From positions 100,482-164,481 of the forward strand of contig JAJEKB010001367.1 of NCBI GenBank assembly GCA_022393335.1: 64,000 nt of DNA, given 5' to 3'. Positions 36,930 through 48,710 of this stretch are shown in pieces. Both the position numbers and the translations under genes were made by a program. Numbering within the stretch: the first letter of the stretch is position 1; every line of letters starts with the position of its first letter. The notes under the pieces are model-generated. The model was not told the origin of the DNA, ran no database searches, and worked only from the letters and a program-made list of their open reading frames with translations. This DNA is from Macrotrachela quadricornifera (Eukaryota; Rotifera; Eurotatoria; Philodinida; Philodinidae).

Positions 36930-39900
36930 ATGAACACAATCACTATTGTTTTACCTGATTTAATCACTACTTGTCCATTCAAACTTGAATGTAATCGAGA
37001 GTACGAATCGGTATCAGCTGAGACGGATGCTTGGCTCCGCTCTCATGGTATTCCGCATGACGAATCGACAAGCAAGTACAGTCTTTTGTCGGCACTTTCC
37101 ATTCCACGCTGTAGTCGAGCTAGATTGCGCGATATGTGTGACATTTGGACCTTACTTTTCTTGGTCGATGACGTTACAGACAGTGTTACTATCACGGAAG
37201 GTGATGATCAATTCAAACGACATTTATATAAAAACGTGAGCGAATGTTTGCAACCATCCGGTCTGTTCAAACCACTAACGCCGTTCGCTTCCGCACTTCA
37301 TGAATGGTGGCAGCGAATTCTTGTCAATATTACAAGTGGTTGTAAAGAGCGTGTTATCACTGCCTACCGAGCTGCCAGTGAAACAACTTTTCTTCAAATC
37401 TCTGATGAAAAGAATTCTGAAACTATTCCCGATTTAGAAACATTTATTGAGCTTCGTCGAAATACTGGCCATGCGCGGGTAGTGTTTCCCTTAATTGAAT
37501 ACAGTCTCGAGCTCGACTTACTTGATGAGTGCTGGGCAGACAAGACGTTCAATTGTCTTAATGATTATATGATCGATGCCTCCATTTGGACCAATGTAAG
37601 TAAATATACTCAAAGAAATTTATTTTTGCACACGACGATTCCACAATACTAAGAGGTGTCTAAATAATCAAGAATATCGAGCCACTAGATTATTGAGAAG
37701 CTGAGATCCACACCATAAATAGCATATCAATGCTAGTCTAGTTTATTTTTCAAGAAATGAAGTGTAGAAAATTTAGGCTTACCATGAAGTTTGAAACTAT
37801 TTTCAATGTCGTTTTCAAAGCCTTTTACATGCGATAAAATGTTCGAAAATATTATCGAAATTCTAAAAAATGGAACTAACTCAGCTTTTCATTTCTGAAG
37901 GCCGTATATCATATCGAGTCAGTCTTGTGATCAAGCTGACATCATCTTTTTATTGCAACATTTAGCATTGAAAAGTTTTGGTGTAATTGAAATCCGGAAA
38001 ACATTTCATACTGTTGACGAATGGGAGTTATTTAACATTTGAATATTTAATAAAGAAATTTAAAGCATAAAAAAATGGTTTGAAAAATGTTTTTTGTGAA
38101 ATATTCAACAAAGAAACACAATTGAATGTACTTATTCAAAAAAAATTTTTAAAAGTTCTTAATAGAGATTTTGATAAATATTATAGATTTTAATATTTCA
38201 GTTTCTTTTGTTCAGGTTTGTGAAAAAGAAAAACACACGTTTTCATAGATAAACATAGCGTAGCTGTGATTCACATCGTTTTTATCATTCTTGTCACAGT
38301 TATAAAAAATGATGAATCGTTTCACAACAGGATCGTAGACAATATGCAAGATTTTGTATGAAAAAGCTGAGTATCTCTCATAAATAACAATACTATACTA
38401 GTGTTTCTACCTACTTATCTCTCTGATTGATAATTTTCTTGTTCACGACCACTTTTAGTAGAACCGATTTTCTTCATTTGTCGAGTATACTTCTTTTCTT
38501 CTCAATATACAGTTGTTTTGCAGCTATTTGCAGCAACAAGTATTTAATATTCTGTTTAACTTTGACAATAAAATTCTGCAAAAACATCAATCTTTCTATC
38601 AAAATCATACATATTTTTAATCAATTTTGTAGTCATGTCTCTTATATTGTTTTTGTGACAGTTTTGTTAACAAAAAAACTTTCATTTACATCTCACCAAA
38701 GAAGAAGAAGATAAATAGTGATCAATTAGAGAGACACAATTAGATTGAAACATAAGTGTACTATTTTTATTTGGAATATGAAGTCGGCTCCTTCATAGCA
38801 TATGCTTGTACATTGTCTACGATTCTATTGTGAAAAAATTCATCATTTTTGCAACTCTTACAACATCGACAAAAGCTATTTGAATCACAACAACACTGTT
38901 TATGTATGAAAAAGTGCATTTTCTTTTCTTGTTAGATTTGAACGAGAGAAGCTGAGATATAAAAACTTGTAATTTTCACCAAATTTTCTATCAAGATAAA
39001 ATATTCCTAAAATTGTTTCCAAAGGACACGCTCTACTATGTTTCCGTATCAGATCGATGGCTAGGATTAATGAGCGAACAGTTAATAATCTCTTCTTTTC
39101 ATTAGGACATTTATTCGTTCAACATTGAACAATCACGAGGCTCCCATCATAACATCGTCTCAGTACTCTTGAATGCTGATCCATCGTTGACCATTCAACA
39201 AGCTATGGATCGAGCTGGCCAGATGGTTATTGATCGTTACGTTGACTTTGAACGTGTTCGAGGTGAGTTACGCACATGGAATACTAAAATTGATGCGCAA
39301 GTACAACAATATATGGACGGTTTGGCTACTATGATTATGGGCCACGCGGTCTGGAGCTTTGAAACACCGAGATACTTTGGAGCACATAAAGAAGAAGTGA
39401 AAAAAACGAGATGCATCACGTTATTAGCACACGAAGAAAAGATGCAAGGAAGTATTACTGATTATACAAATGAGCAGAAGGTAAACAAAAAAATCATTTT
39501 CATTTGTAAAATACAATCACTTCAAATTTATTAGATAGATTCAATTGGAAGCAAAGCTGCAACTGTCTTCTCACAACAGGATCTTTGTCAAGGTTAAAAT
39601 ATCCACAAAAATATTATAATTAGTTGATAAAGGAGAGCGATATTTAAGTAAAAGTCAGTCTATGTTTAACTTCTAAATCGAGAAATTTCTTTGAAAAAAA
39701 CGAAGGATAAAAATAATCAATGATTTGTCATCGTATTTAAACATCTTCATTATTCAAAATCAAAAAAATCTTCTTCTACTCCAATAAGAAAAGAAAGAAC
39801 GAAACAAATAAATTAGATATTAGGTGTCACATTTAATATAGGTTCTAATTTCAGAATATCGAACTTATAGTTCTTAATAGAAGTCGTAAGTTACATTTTG

Positions 39901-42717
39901 AGGCATGTATTATAGAAGATAGTTAATAGCACCCTCGCCTAAGAATGCGAAACATAATCTGAACGAAAAGATGTCTCTGATAGCTGTCGAAAATACCTTG
40001 TGTGTTCAATATTTAAAATAATTCTTGTTCAAAACATTTGTTACACTTTATTTCAGACGCAAACTCTCACACTTGCTATGAATATGCTGCAAATCGTGTC
40101 TAAAATAGTTTCATCTCGAGAAACATTTCTATATAAAGTTTTCTTCAAAAAAATATCGGAATATTCATGTAATGTTTTAAGATAAAGATTTATTAGTTAG
40201 TAGGATTGACAGACATTGACTGCAAATGACTTGTGTTAATAATAAAAATGAATTTTTATCCATCTTGTACTATTTTATTGTTTCAGATGGAACGACTTCC
40301 AATAATAACTCGAATTTTAAACACATGGTTTGAAGAATTTTCTGCAACAATAACTAAATATATATATTTTTCTCCAGACCGAGATTTTGCAACCATTTCA
40401 ATACTTGAAATCTTTGCCCAGCAAAAAAGTTCGATCAAAATTGATGAATGCATTCAACTATTGGTTCAAAACACCTAAAGAGAAATTGATCATAATTGAC
40501 GAAGTTATTGACCGACTTCAAAATGCAAGTTTGCTAATTGATGACATTGAAGATAATTCTGTAATGAGACGAGGTGCACCAACCGCTCACATGGTATACG
40601 GTGTTCCCTTAACAATCAATACGGCCGAATTAATTTGCTTTCTCGCTATACAAAAAGCTTTCACACTCGATGATCCACATGTAGGACGTATTATAATTGG
40701 TAAGACTTTTCATTTTTATCCTCATTGATAGAGAAATTACTCGTATAACATATGAATCCATTTTTTCAATAAAAGATATCGTTTGTAAGAAGTATTGAAG
40801 TTTCAAAACCAAAACATTTATCTTTAATTTTTCAAAGTTATTTTTCGTCATTTTGGTCGAAAGAATTATTTAAAAATTTTATAAACAATGCGTATTATTT
40901 TGGGATTTTATGCTCATATGATATGAGCCTAGACCTCCATGGAATTAGATTGCTAAGTGAAGAAGTAAAGTTTTCAGCCCAAACCTATTAACAGTTGAGA
41001 GTCGTATATCAAGCATGGATGATCATTGATTCGAAGTCATATAATAATCTTCGATAAAATATTATTTGAAAAAGTAAGTTGTAGGAAATGCAAAACTTGA
41101 GCAGTTCTTCTTTTTCGATGATTTATATGTAGTTGAATACAGCTTACAAAACTATTTAAGAAAATATAGTTTTAAAAGATTTTCTCTTACTTCTCCTGGA
41201 AAAAAATTACAATACTACGATAATATTATTATATAAGAAAATGATGTCGTTTTATATGACATTGAGTAACTTTGTTTTTATTCAATTCTAATAATTCTCA
41301 AATTAATTCTTTCTTAATCACCATATAAAACTGATTACAAGCTATTGTATCTTATGAACTTATGTAGTATTTTAAGAAGATATAAATTCAAATAACTTTT
41401 TACCTCCAATGGCTAATATAATAGCCATTTATAGGTAGATTACAAAAGCTAAATGACGTATAGAATTCGAAAACCTTTAAAACATATTTTATAGTAAACT
41501 CCATAGGCTGTCGTTTCGTAAAAAAAAGAACATTTTGTTTCACCTTTTCATCTCTGAAATCGAACAATATATAAATCGTTGGAAAATAAAAAATGCTCAA
41601 GTTCTGCACTTCCTGCACCTCACATTAATACATTCTACCATTTTTTAAACTTATATTCCTTCTCAATAATTATTGGTTTAAAAGCTTTAGTGCAAGCTTG
41701 TAAAGAATAGAGCGCGAAAGCGTTTAGTATAAAGTTTAAATCTGACTATTACACAATCAACAATCTTATCTGTCGAATTATGAGAAGAATCTTATTCCTG
41801 GAGCACTAGTATTAGATTTTTTATATCTTCCAGGATTCAAACCGAAAATATAAAGACTATGTAGTTTTGTAAAGAAGTCTACGAAATTGTTTAAAAGAAT
41901 AGCAGTAATATTTAAATATTAACGAAAACCTCATCAACTAAGTCTTCATTGAGCTTTTTATTAATAAAATGAATTGATGAGATGAAGTACTCATATGAGA
42001 AGTAATCAACTCATCATTTGACTAGATCTTATCATAAAAAGGTTTAATTTATATTAGTTTAGCACCAGTACTAATTTGAGCTGTCAGTTACATTAACTTC
42101 TACTCAATCGATCCCTCATATTTATCAATTTAGACCGCCTCGTTGAAATGCACAAAGGTCAAGGATGTGATATTTGGTGGCGTGACAATTATTTTTGTCC
42201 ATCAGAAGAGGAGTATCGTCAAATGATAATCAAAAAATGTGGTGGACTTTTTCAATTGATTGTGGAACTCTTAAGACTCTTTTCACCGATGAAGTTTGAT
42301 GACGAAAAAAACAAGTTGATTGATGATTTGTGGCAGACTCTCACGTTACTCTGTCAAATTCGTGATGATTATTGCAACTTGATTTCGGATGAATATACTC
42401 GAGATAAATCTTACTGTGATGATTTGAGTGAAGGGAAATTCTCATTTCCGATCATTCACGCTTTGAACACTCATCCAAACGATACTCGACTCAGTGACAT
42501 TCTCAAAAAGCGTACAAACGATATGGATCTTAAACGGCAGGCCATCGATTTGCTGCATCAATTTGGCTCGATAGAATATACGCGGAACACATGTCTCAAA
42601 CTGGCAGACGAATGTTATGCACTTACGAATAAACTCGAAGGCAATCTCGACCTAACAATGATTATCTGCTGGATGATGGTTGTTTTTCATGTTCCTACTC
42701 AAGATAAACTCGAATGA
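36930..42717 (+). CDS. Fused terpene cyclase / GGPP-synthase-type prenyltransferase
   Basis: A bifunctional enzyme: the C-terminal half would make a C20/C25 diphosphate and the N-terminal half would cyclise it. Exons 36930-37595, 39106-39480, 39535-39592, 40287-40327, 40378-40699 and 42134-42717 keep frame throughout; 681 aa. The cyclase half has DDVTD (80-84), the NDxxSxxxE triad (222-230) rebuilt exactly across intron 1, and SFETPRYFG. The linker contains GTTSNNNSNF. The prenyltransferase half has VRSKL, DDIED (435-439), HKGQGCDIWWRD and DDYCN (565-569). This order matches ascomycete chimeras such as fusicoccadiene and ophiobolin synthases. No known animal gene has this architecture to my knowledge. 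Exons are clearly less AT-rich than neighbouring genes. The two small linker exons are the least certain; 40057-40168 fits in place of 39535-39592. Confidence 0.88.
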
Positions 42718-43159
42718 CACAAAAGATTCTTGTATTTAATTTTCGAAAAACCACGCTTTTCCTTCGTCATACATTGCATTGGTTTAGTTCTCTAACGCTG
42801 ACTAACACCATTGTTGGCTAGCTAGTTCCTTGGAATTAATTCATTTGCTAAAATAAGTCAATAAATCATAGTCGATCGTTGAATGCTCTTCAATCCACTT
42901 GCGATAAGATTCTGAAAGAGTTGCTTGCAGCTACCTTCTGCAGCATTGTTTATTGAGCTATTTCATATCTTCCAAATGTGCCTATTACAGATGCAATGCA
43001 AGTTTCTATAAATAAGAGAAAGAAAGAAAGATGAACACAGTATAGAAGATTGCGAGAAATATATTTACTGCCAAAAAGTTGGTAATTCAAGAAAATTTAA
43101 ATCGTTTATAACTTAGACATTCATATGTCTCGAATGTGTTAAAGATTTGTACGATCACT
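42718..43159. other. Intergenic region
   Basis: Downstream flank of the terpene synthase gene. No gene or repeat recognised. Confidence 0.5.
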
Positions 43160-44084
43160 CAGGGTGGTCCAAAAATTACCGGACACTATTTGATTGCCAA
43201 TAACTTTTGATAGGAGCAAAATAAAGACTGGCAGTTTTCACTAATCAAAGGAGCAATGGTTGAGCAACAAATACATCTCAAATTCTGCTTGTCAAGTAAT
43301 TGACCGATAGAACAAATTTTTATTGAACATTTTGTAATCAATTTTGTGAACGATATTCTGAAAATATTTTTCATTTTGTTTTTACTTCCAATTTAATCAA
43401 TTAATAGAGAAAATTGTTCTCTTTTCGATCTGATCAAGACTGAACTTTCTAGCGTGTTCCACGCACGACTTATAAGCATTTTCTCGAAAGTATCGAAGTC
43501 GTCCAAATGCCGTCCAACTATTCTAAAATAGATCAAGACAGAGGTAGTGGACCATGCTGAACCGAGCAATGATGTGTAATTTTAGTTCCAAAATGATTTT
43601 ATGTCACAAAATTAGGATCTTCGAAACATTTAATTTATATCCAATATAATGTCAAGATGTCACAATTTCAAAATCTTGATTTAGTGACATAAAATCAATT
43701 TGGAACTAAAACCATACATCACTGCTCGGTTCAGCATGGTCCATCACTTCTATTTTGATCTATTTTAGAATGGTTGGACGGCATTTGGTCGATTTCGACA
43801 CTTTCGAGAAGATGCTTATAACTCTTGAATGGAACATGCTAGAAAGCTTGATCTTGAACAGATCGAAAAGAGAACAATTTTCTCTATTAATTGATTAAAT
43901 TGGAAGTCAAAATAGAATGAAAAATATTTTTAGAATATCGGGCAATTAATTGACAAATAGAGTCAAAAATGTATTATTTGCCTAGACATTGCTCCTTTAA
44001 ATAGCGCAAACTGTAGTTCGCTATCTAGCTCCTGTCAAAATTTATTGGTAACCATTGACTGGCCGGTAACGTTGGATCGCCCTG
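43160..44084. mobile_element. Long foldback element with mariner-like ends
   Basis: Starts CAGGGTGGTCCAAAAATTAC and ends with the reverse complement of CAGGGCGATCCAACGTTAC. The two arms (about 43160-43611 and 43680-44084) pair over more than 400 bp with modest divergence, leaving a loop of about 70 bp. CAGGGTGGTCC-type termini are common in mariner/ITm elements. No transposase open frame is present; open frames inside are by-products of the palindrome. Confidence 0.8.
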
Positions 44085-45386
44085 TATTGCTATAGATTCT
44101 AAGAAATAGAGAAAAATGAAGCTATTCTAGTCAGTTCAGCAGAATCTAGTTATAATTATGTGTGATATAAACATCTACATATTAATATTAGTTTTAAGTC
44201 AAAGCATCTAACGAATCAAAGTATCTGAGTGACACTTGATATTTCGAACTCTAAAATAATAGACATGACATCCTCAACGGATGTCTGTAGTACGATTGCA
44301 TATGTGGTTCTAAGTCTGTTTCCTTATCCCTGTGCTGTGTACTACGGTGAGAAAGTTGTCAACACACCATTAAGTTATGCAATATGGTTACAGCATCTTG
44401 TGGGTGAGTTAGAATTAATAGCTATCACGACAACGGTTGTTTCTATCTTATCAGAACTTCATCAAGTGGTCATTATTGATACTAGAAGAGAACAATTTTA
44501 TCTATAAATTAGTATTTGCATCAATTTAATGTATTGATTCAAAATATTATTTTCATTTTCGAAAAAACAGACATATCAGTTACAAGTAATTGTTTTAACC
44601 TTCACTGAGAAAAAGTTAGGAATCTGTAAGATTTGCTGTTGAAAATAGGTGATGAAGATTCATCAAGTCATGTATCACATGTTTTTGCAATAAGTTTTAT
44701 GAGATTTTTTCTATCGAGCTTTGCAAAAAACAATTTACGTATTACATATAATTGCCAAATTGACCTTTTTGAAAAAGCAAGTAATAGAAAAACTAAACTT
44801 TACAAAATTGTCTTAAGTCTCTAAATAAACTGCTTATAATTTCTAAAAGATTAAAGCCAAAGATGTAAGCTAGATGTAGGTTTCTTGATTATCAATTAGC
44901 AATCATATTACAATCTTAAAATTATGTAATGCTAAAAATGATTATATTGTTGCAAGATATAACATCTTTGCATGTTTTAAATAGTTAGGATTGTCTATTC
45001 AATGTGAACAAGCACGTATTTATTGTTAAATTAAGAACAAAATTGATTGATAGCCCTCTTATACGAAACAATAAATCTTCGTCTCTCTCAGATTATTTAT
45101 TTGAAAAGAAAAATCTAAAGCCTCAAAATCTAGGAAGTTTAAACAAAGAAATCTGAAAAACTCGTGATCGTTTTATAACGTTCTTTGAGGTTTTTTCTTT
45201 TGGATGCTCTTCTATTCTTGAGATAAAATTTAGCATATGCGTGTTGACAACAGCAAAAAAAAAAGTATTATATTATCAGAATACATCTGACATTTTTCAC
45301 ACTAGAAACAAAAACATAAATAGGCATTTTACTTCTACGACTCTTTTTTTTTCATCAGAAGAAATCTTAAATCCTATTTGCTTGTC
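44085..45386. other. Intergenic region with an unassigned open frame
   Basis: An open frame at 44264-44507 encodes a hydrophobic 80-residue peptide (SLFPYPCAVYYGEKVV...), followed after CAGCATCTTGTGG by a GTGAGT donor-like site. It could be a gene remnant, but no partner exon or family was found. The rest holds nothing. Confidence 0.35.
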
Positions 45387-46264
45387 ATGATGATAAGTCG
45401 AATGCCTTTTTTATTTTTCCTGTTTTCATTACTTATTACCATTACAACTGTTGCTGCTGACACTACTTGTACAACAACAGGTTGGTGGGTATTTCAACCA
45501 TTTCCTAAATCTGTTTTACAAAAATTTCTTTCAACTCATGGCGAACAACTTACATTCAATACATCAAATCCATTGGCAACTTTCATGAAACCCGATGAAC
45601 ATCCCGTCTATTTCGAATTCAATCAACAGAATCATTGTCGAGTAAGTTCATTACCACCACCATTGGACAAGCTTATGGAACAAACATTTGTTGAATTCAA
45701 ACTTGAAATTCCCTATTTAATTCGACACAATACCAATGTTATTCTGAAACCGCTCATTTATGAAACTAAATTATTAGATGTCATCGGCTCAAAAGCTGAA
45801 TATGGTCTACCAGCGATTACGGTAAGTAGATACTTATACTTATTGATAGTATAAAACTATTTTATTTAAAAATCTAGGCTAAAGACATGCATGCTGATTT
45901 TGAACATAATACCTATTCAATCTCGTATAAAGGAGGATCGCTTCGTGCTTCATTCGAACCACTTACATCGATGATGATGCCATTGGGTTCTTTGGGTACT
46001 GCTAATTTTTCATCATTTGTTGATGTCAACTATTCACCTTGGCTTGCCTTTCCTCCAGCAGCTTTTCATACACAATGTGCTTCAAATCGATTCAACTTTA
46101 CTCAAGTAGCTCGTGTTCGACCAGTTAAAATGACATTACATCTTGTAGATAATATCATTGAAGGATTACCACCAGGAATGTATACGAATGCAGGTGATCA
46201 ACCTGTTGGTGCCTGGCAAATTGATGTACCCTTAAGGATTACTCCACCATACGAATGTCCATAA
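45387..46264 (+). CDS. Secreted protein, possibly acetoacetate-decarboxylase-like fold
   Basis: Two exons, 45387-45821 and 45878-46264, phase 0, 56-bp intron; 273 aa. The ATG at 45387 is the first in-frame ATG and opens a clear signal peptide (MMISRMPFLFFLFSLLITIT) with likely cleavage after VAA. The mature part is beta-rich. IYETKLLDVIGSKAEYGLPAITAKD followed by SISYKGGSLRASFEP weakly recalls acetoacetate-decarboxylase-like barrels (GRE-yGfPK...), but no catalytic lysine can be assigned, and a secreted location would be odd for that enzyme. Base composition is less AT-biased than the Rh or ATPase genes and similar to the adjacent terpene synthase. Function unknown. Confidence 0.8.
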
Positions 46265-47495
46265 AAATAAAGGACAGTCATTTTACTTATCCGATATTTT
46301 GATGAAATAAAATATGAGAAAAAGAAACAGATTTTATTAAAGATCAGAATTTTATTCTAATTTCTGTGCATTCTTATGTCAAACTTGTCGATATCAGGCC
46401 AACAGCCAATTTTTGAAGGTTGAAATTCTTTAAAAAACCATATATTATTGAGATAAAATAACTATCCTACATATATTTGTTAAATCATGAAAAGTAAAGA
46501 CGTACAAACAGCCGTAAAAAATAAATATGAAAATGGTGACAAACAGGTGAAAATTCATCGTGATTTAGCTGGTGTGGTTTTATGACAAACAATTAAATTA
46601 TGAATAAAAATGACCAACAACACTGATACTATCAATTTATCATCTCTTTCTGGCCATGCACACACAATTCTGCTAGACAGTAAATGAGAGATGAACTTGT
46701 GTGAATTAATTCTATCCAACAATTAAAAAAACTTTTTTTTCTATATCTATTACTCAAAAGCATAGAATGACTTTCAGTTATCTTCTTCAACAATTACGAT
46801 AAAATTTAATTCTTTTTGTTGAATGTTATTTTATATCAATTAAAATTCTAATAAATTCTGAACTCAAATAAAGAATTCATTATTGAGTATGGTACATTAG
46901 TGATTCCTCTTTAATTGCTTCGATACGAAGAAAGAACAAAATTCTGGTTACATGGCAGCGACATAATTATACACTTTAATGGCGCAGTTCGATTAGATGA
47001 AGTCGTTTGATGACTGAATTCAAAGTTGATGCATTGTTCGTTTTTTAGTAAAAAACGTACTAATGAAAATCTTATTAAAATCTAGGTACTTTAATTGGAT
47101 TTGCGTTAATCGAATAGTAGATCATGACTCTGCTATAAAGTTCTTACTTTGACAATTGATGACTCATCAGATTGTCGGTATACATATGAACGGTATTTTC
47201 ATTGCATTTCAACGCACTTTTTCACCAATATTGCATGAATAATTTACAGTAGTAGCAACAACCATACAGTTCACTTATGTTTAGTTAGTGCTAAAATAGC
47301 GTCAATACACTTTTAGCATTTTTTATTTCTACATAATTTCTCTATATTGTAGATATATTGCTTGTCGTTGTATTATTTGGTATTGAGATAAGCTTGTGTA
47401 ATTAATTAGTATAGTAAAAAGTAGTCAACTTGTTTTATACTTTCATCTTTATTTTTCGCTTCATTTTATATATATATGATAGAAGGTTAAGTCAA
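46265..47495. other. Intergenic region
   Basis: No coding signal over 1.2 kb; no repeat recognised. Holds the 3' flank of the secreted-protein gene and the promoter of the next gene. Confidence 0.5.
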
Positions 47496-48710
47496 ATGTC
47501 GAACGATTTAGTCTTTTTTGTACCTTATCATACAGGCTATGCACACGTAGAATTGATTAATTCGTTCGCTTCTTTTGCCGATGTTCATCTTTTTGTTTAT
47601 AAATGGAATCCAGCTCAACAAAACGTACGAGATTATTTTTCTAGATCAAGGAATGTTCATGTGCATGAATTCAGTATTGATAATATTCTCATAGAATTGT
47701 CTCAGCAACAACAACAACAACATCGCGTAGTTGTTCTTCTTACTGCTTCTATTAACTATTCACTTGGACAACTACAATATCGTTTATTTTGTAGCATACA
47801 AAACAAAATACCATCGATTATTGATGTCTATTCCACGGGTCATTGCATGTATGGATGTCAAAGTTGTACTCATGTATATTCATATCGATTACCAATTACT
47901 TTTACTAATTACATACGTACAAAACAGTTATCATCTATTGACATAGACAAAAATGTCGAGGTTATTATCTGTCCAAGTTTTTCTTCAAAAGATGCTCCAT
48001 ATAGTCTCTTGTCGAACAAAAAAGTAGTCGAATTAATTCTTACTTTTTCATTTCCACATGTAATCAAATTACATCCTATGACGTATCAATTGAAAAATGG
48101 TGAAAATCCCTTGTTTACTTTGAGCAATTTGGAGTACGAACATATACGTTATTTTCTCTCCTCGAAAAATACTTTGCCTAACACACAAACGAATACATTG
48201 AAATTGATCGAACATGCTCGTGTTCTCATTTGTGATTCTGACTCGTCGATTCCATTCGAAGCATTGTATTTCAATGATCAGAAACATATCTTAGTTTATG
48301 AAATGCCCGAAAAACATGACAAAGAAGATGATCGAAGAAAGTATTTTCATATATTTCATAATGCTCAACAATTAACTAACTTACTCGAACGTTATTTTGC
48401 CGGCGAACTCGAATGTAAAACAAGAAATAGTCATCAATTCTTCTTGGAAAAATATGAAGAGCCTAATGGGAAAGAAATAGAACGATTAGCTGAACTACGC
48501 CAGTGGATAACGAATTATCATCGAGATTCATATCAAAATTTCGATATTGAAAAAATCAAACAAGAACTAAAAAATCAATTTCAAACACCATTAACACAGA
48601 TGACTCTTTATACATTAGGCGAATATACTACTGCACAAATACATGAACTTTGTTATGTTGATGTCGATGATATATTCAACGTTCTGATATCAAATATTGA
48701 CGAACTTTAG
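47496..48710 (+). CDS. CDP-glycerol-glycerophosphotransferase-like GT-B enzyme
   Basis: Intronless, 404 aa, from the ATG at 47496 (MSNDLVFFVPYHTGYAHVE); a longer frame upstream has no better ATG. The C-terminal half has the pattern of bacterial TagB/TarF-type transferases, which polymerise glycerol phosphate in teichoic acids: a strand plus HVIKLHPMTYQL (K-HP motif), a helix, LIEHARVLICDSDSSIPFEALYFNDQKHILVYE (the D-SS-fda-l-kp-ifY motif), and a tail with RLAELRQW. No signal peptide or membrane helix. An animal substrate is unknown; it may act on nucleotide-activated polyols or sugars. Lack of introns and a bacterial-type family point to acquisition from bacteria (inference). A generic GT-B glycosyltransferase is the alternative. 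Confidence 0.75.
   Translation: MSNDLVFFVPYHTGYAHVELINSFASFADVHLFVYKWNPAQQNVRDYFSRSRNVHVHEFSIDNILIELSQQQQQQHRVVVLLTASINYSLGQLQYRLFCSIQNKIPSIIDVYSTGHCMYGCQSCTHVYSYRLPITFTNYIRTKQLSSIDIDKNVEVIICPSFSSKDAPYSLLSNKKVVELILTFSFPHVIKLHPMTYQLKNGENPLFTLSNLEYEHIRYFLSSKNTLPNTQTNTLKLIEHARVLICDSDSSIPFEALYFNDQKHILVYEMPEKHDKEDDRRKYFHIFHNAQQLTNLLERYFAGELECKTRNSHQFFLEKYEEPNGKEIERLAELRQWITNYHRDSYQNFDIEKIKQELKNQFQTPLTQMTLYTLGEYTTAQIHELCYVDVDDIFNVLISNIDEL

Noticed and set aside
40057..40168. Alternative third exon of the terpene synthase
   Set aside because: It has good splice sites and also keeps frame, but 39535-39592 gives a normal 54-bp intron and a more linker-like sequence. Only transcripts can decide, so I kept it as an alternative.
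41810..41850. Possible tRNA T-arm (GGTTTGAATCCTGG on the minus strand)
   Set aside because: The flanking stem bases do not pair, and no D-arm or acceptor stem could be found.
43186..43374. Open frame in the second foldback element
   Set aside because: Lies entirely in one arm of the palindrome and shows no transposase motif.
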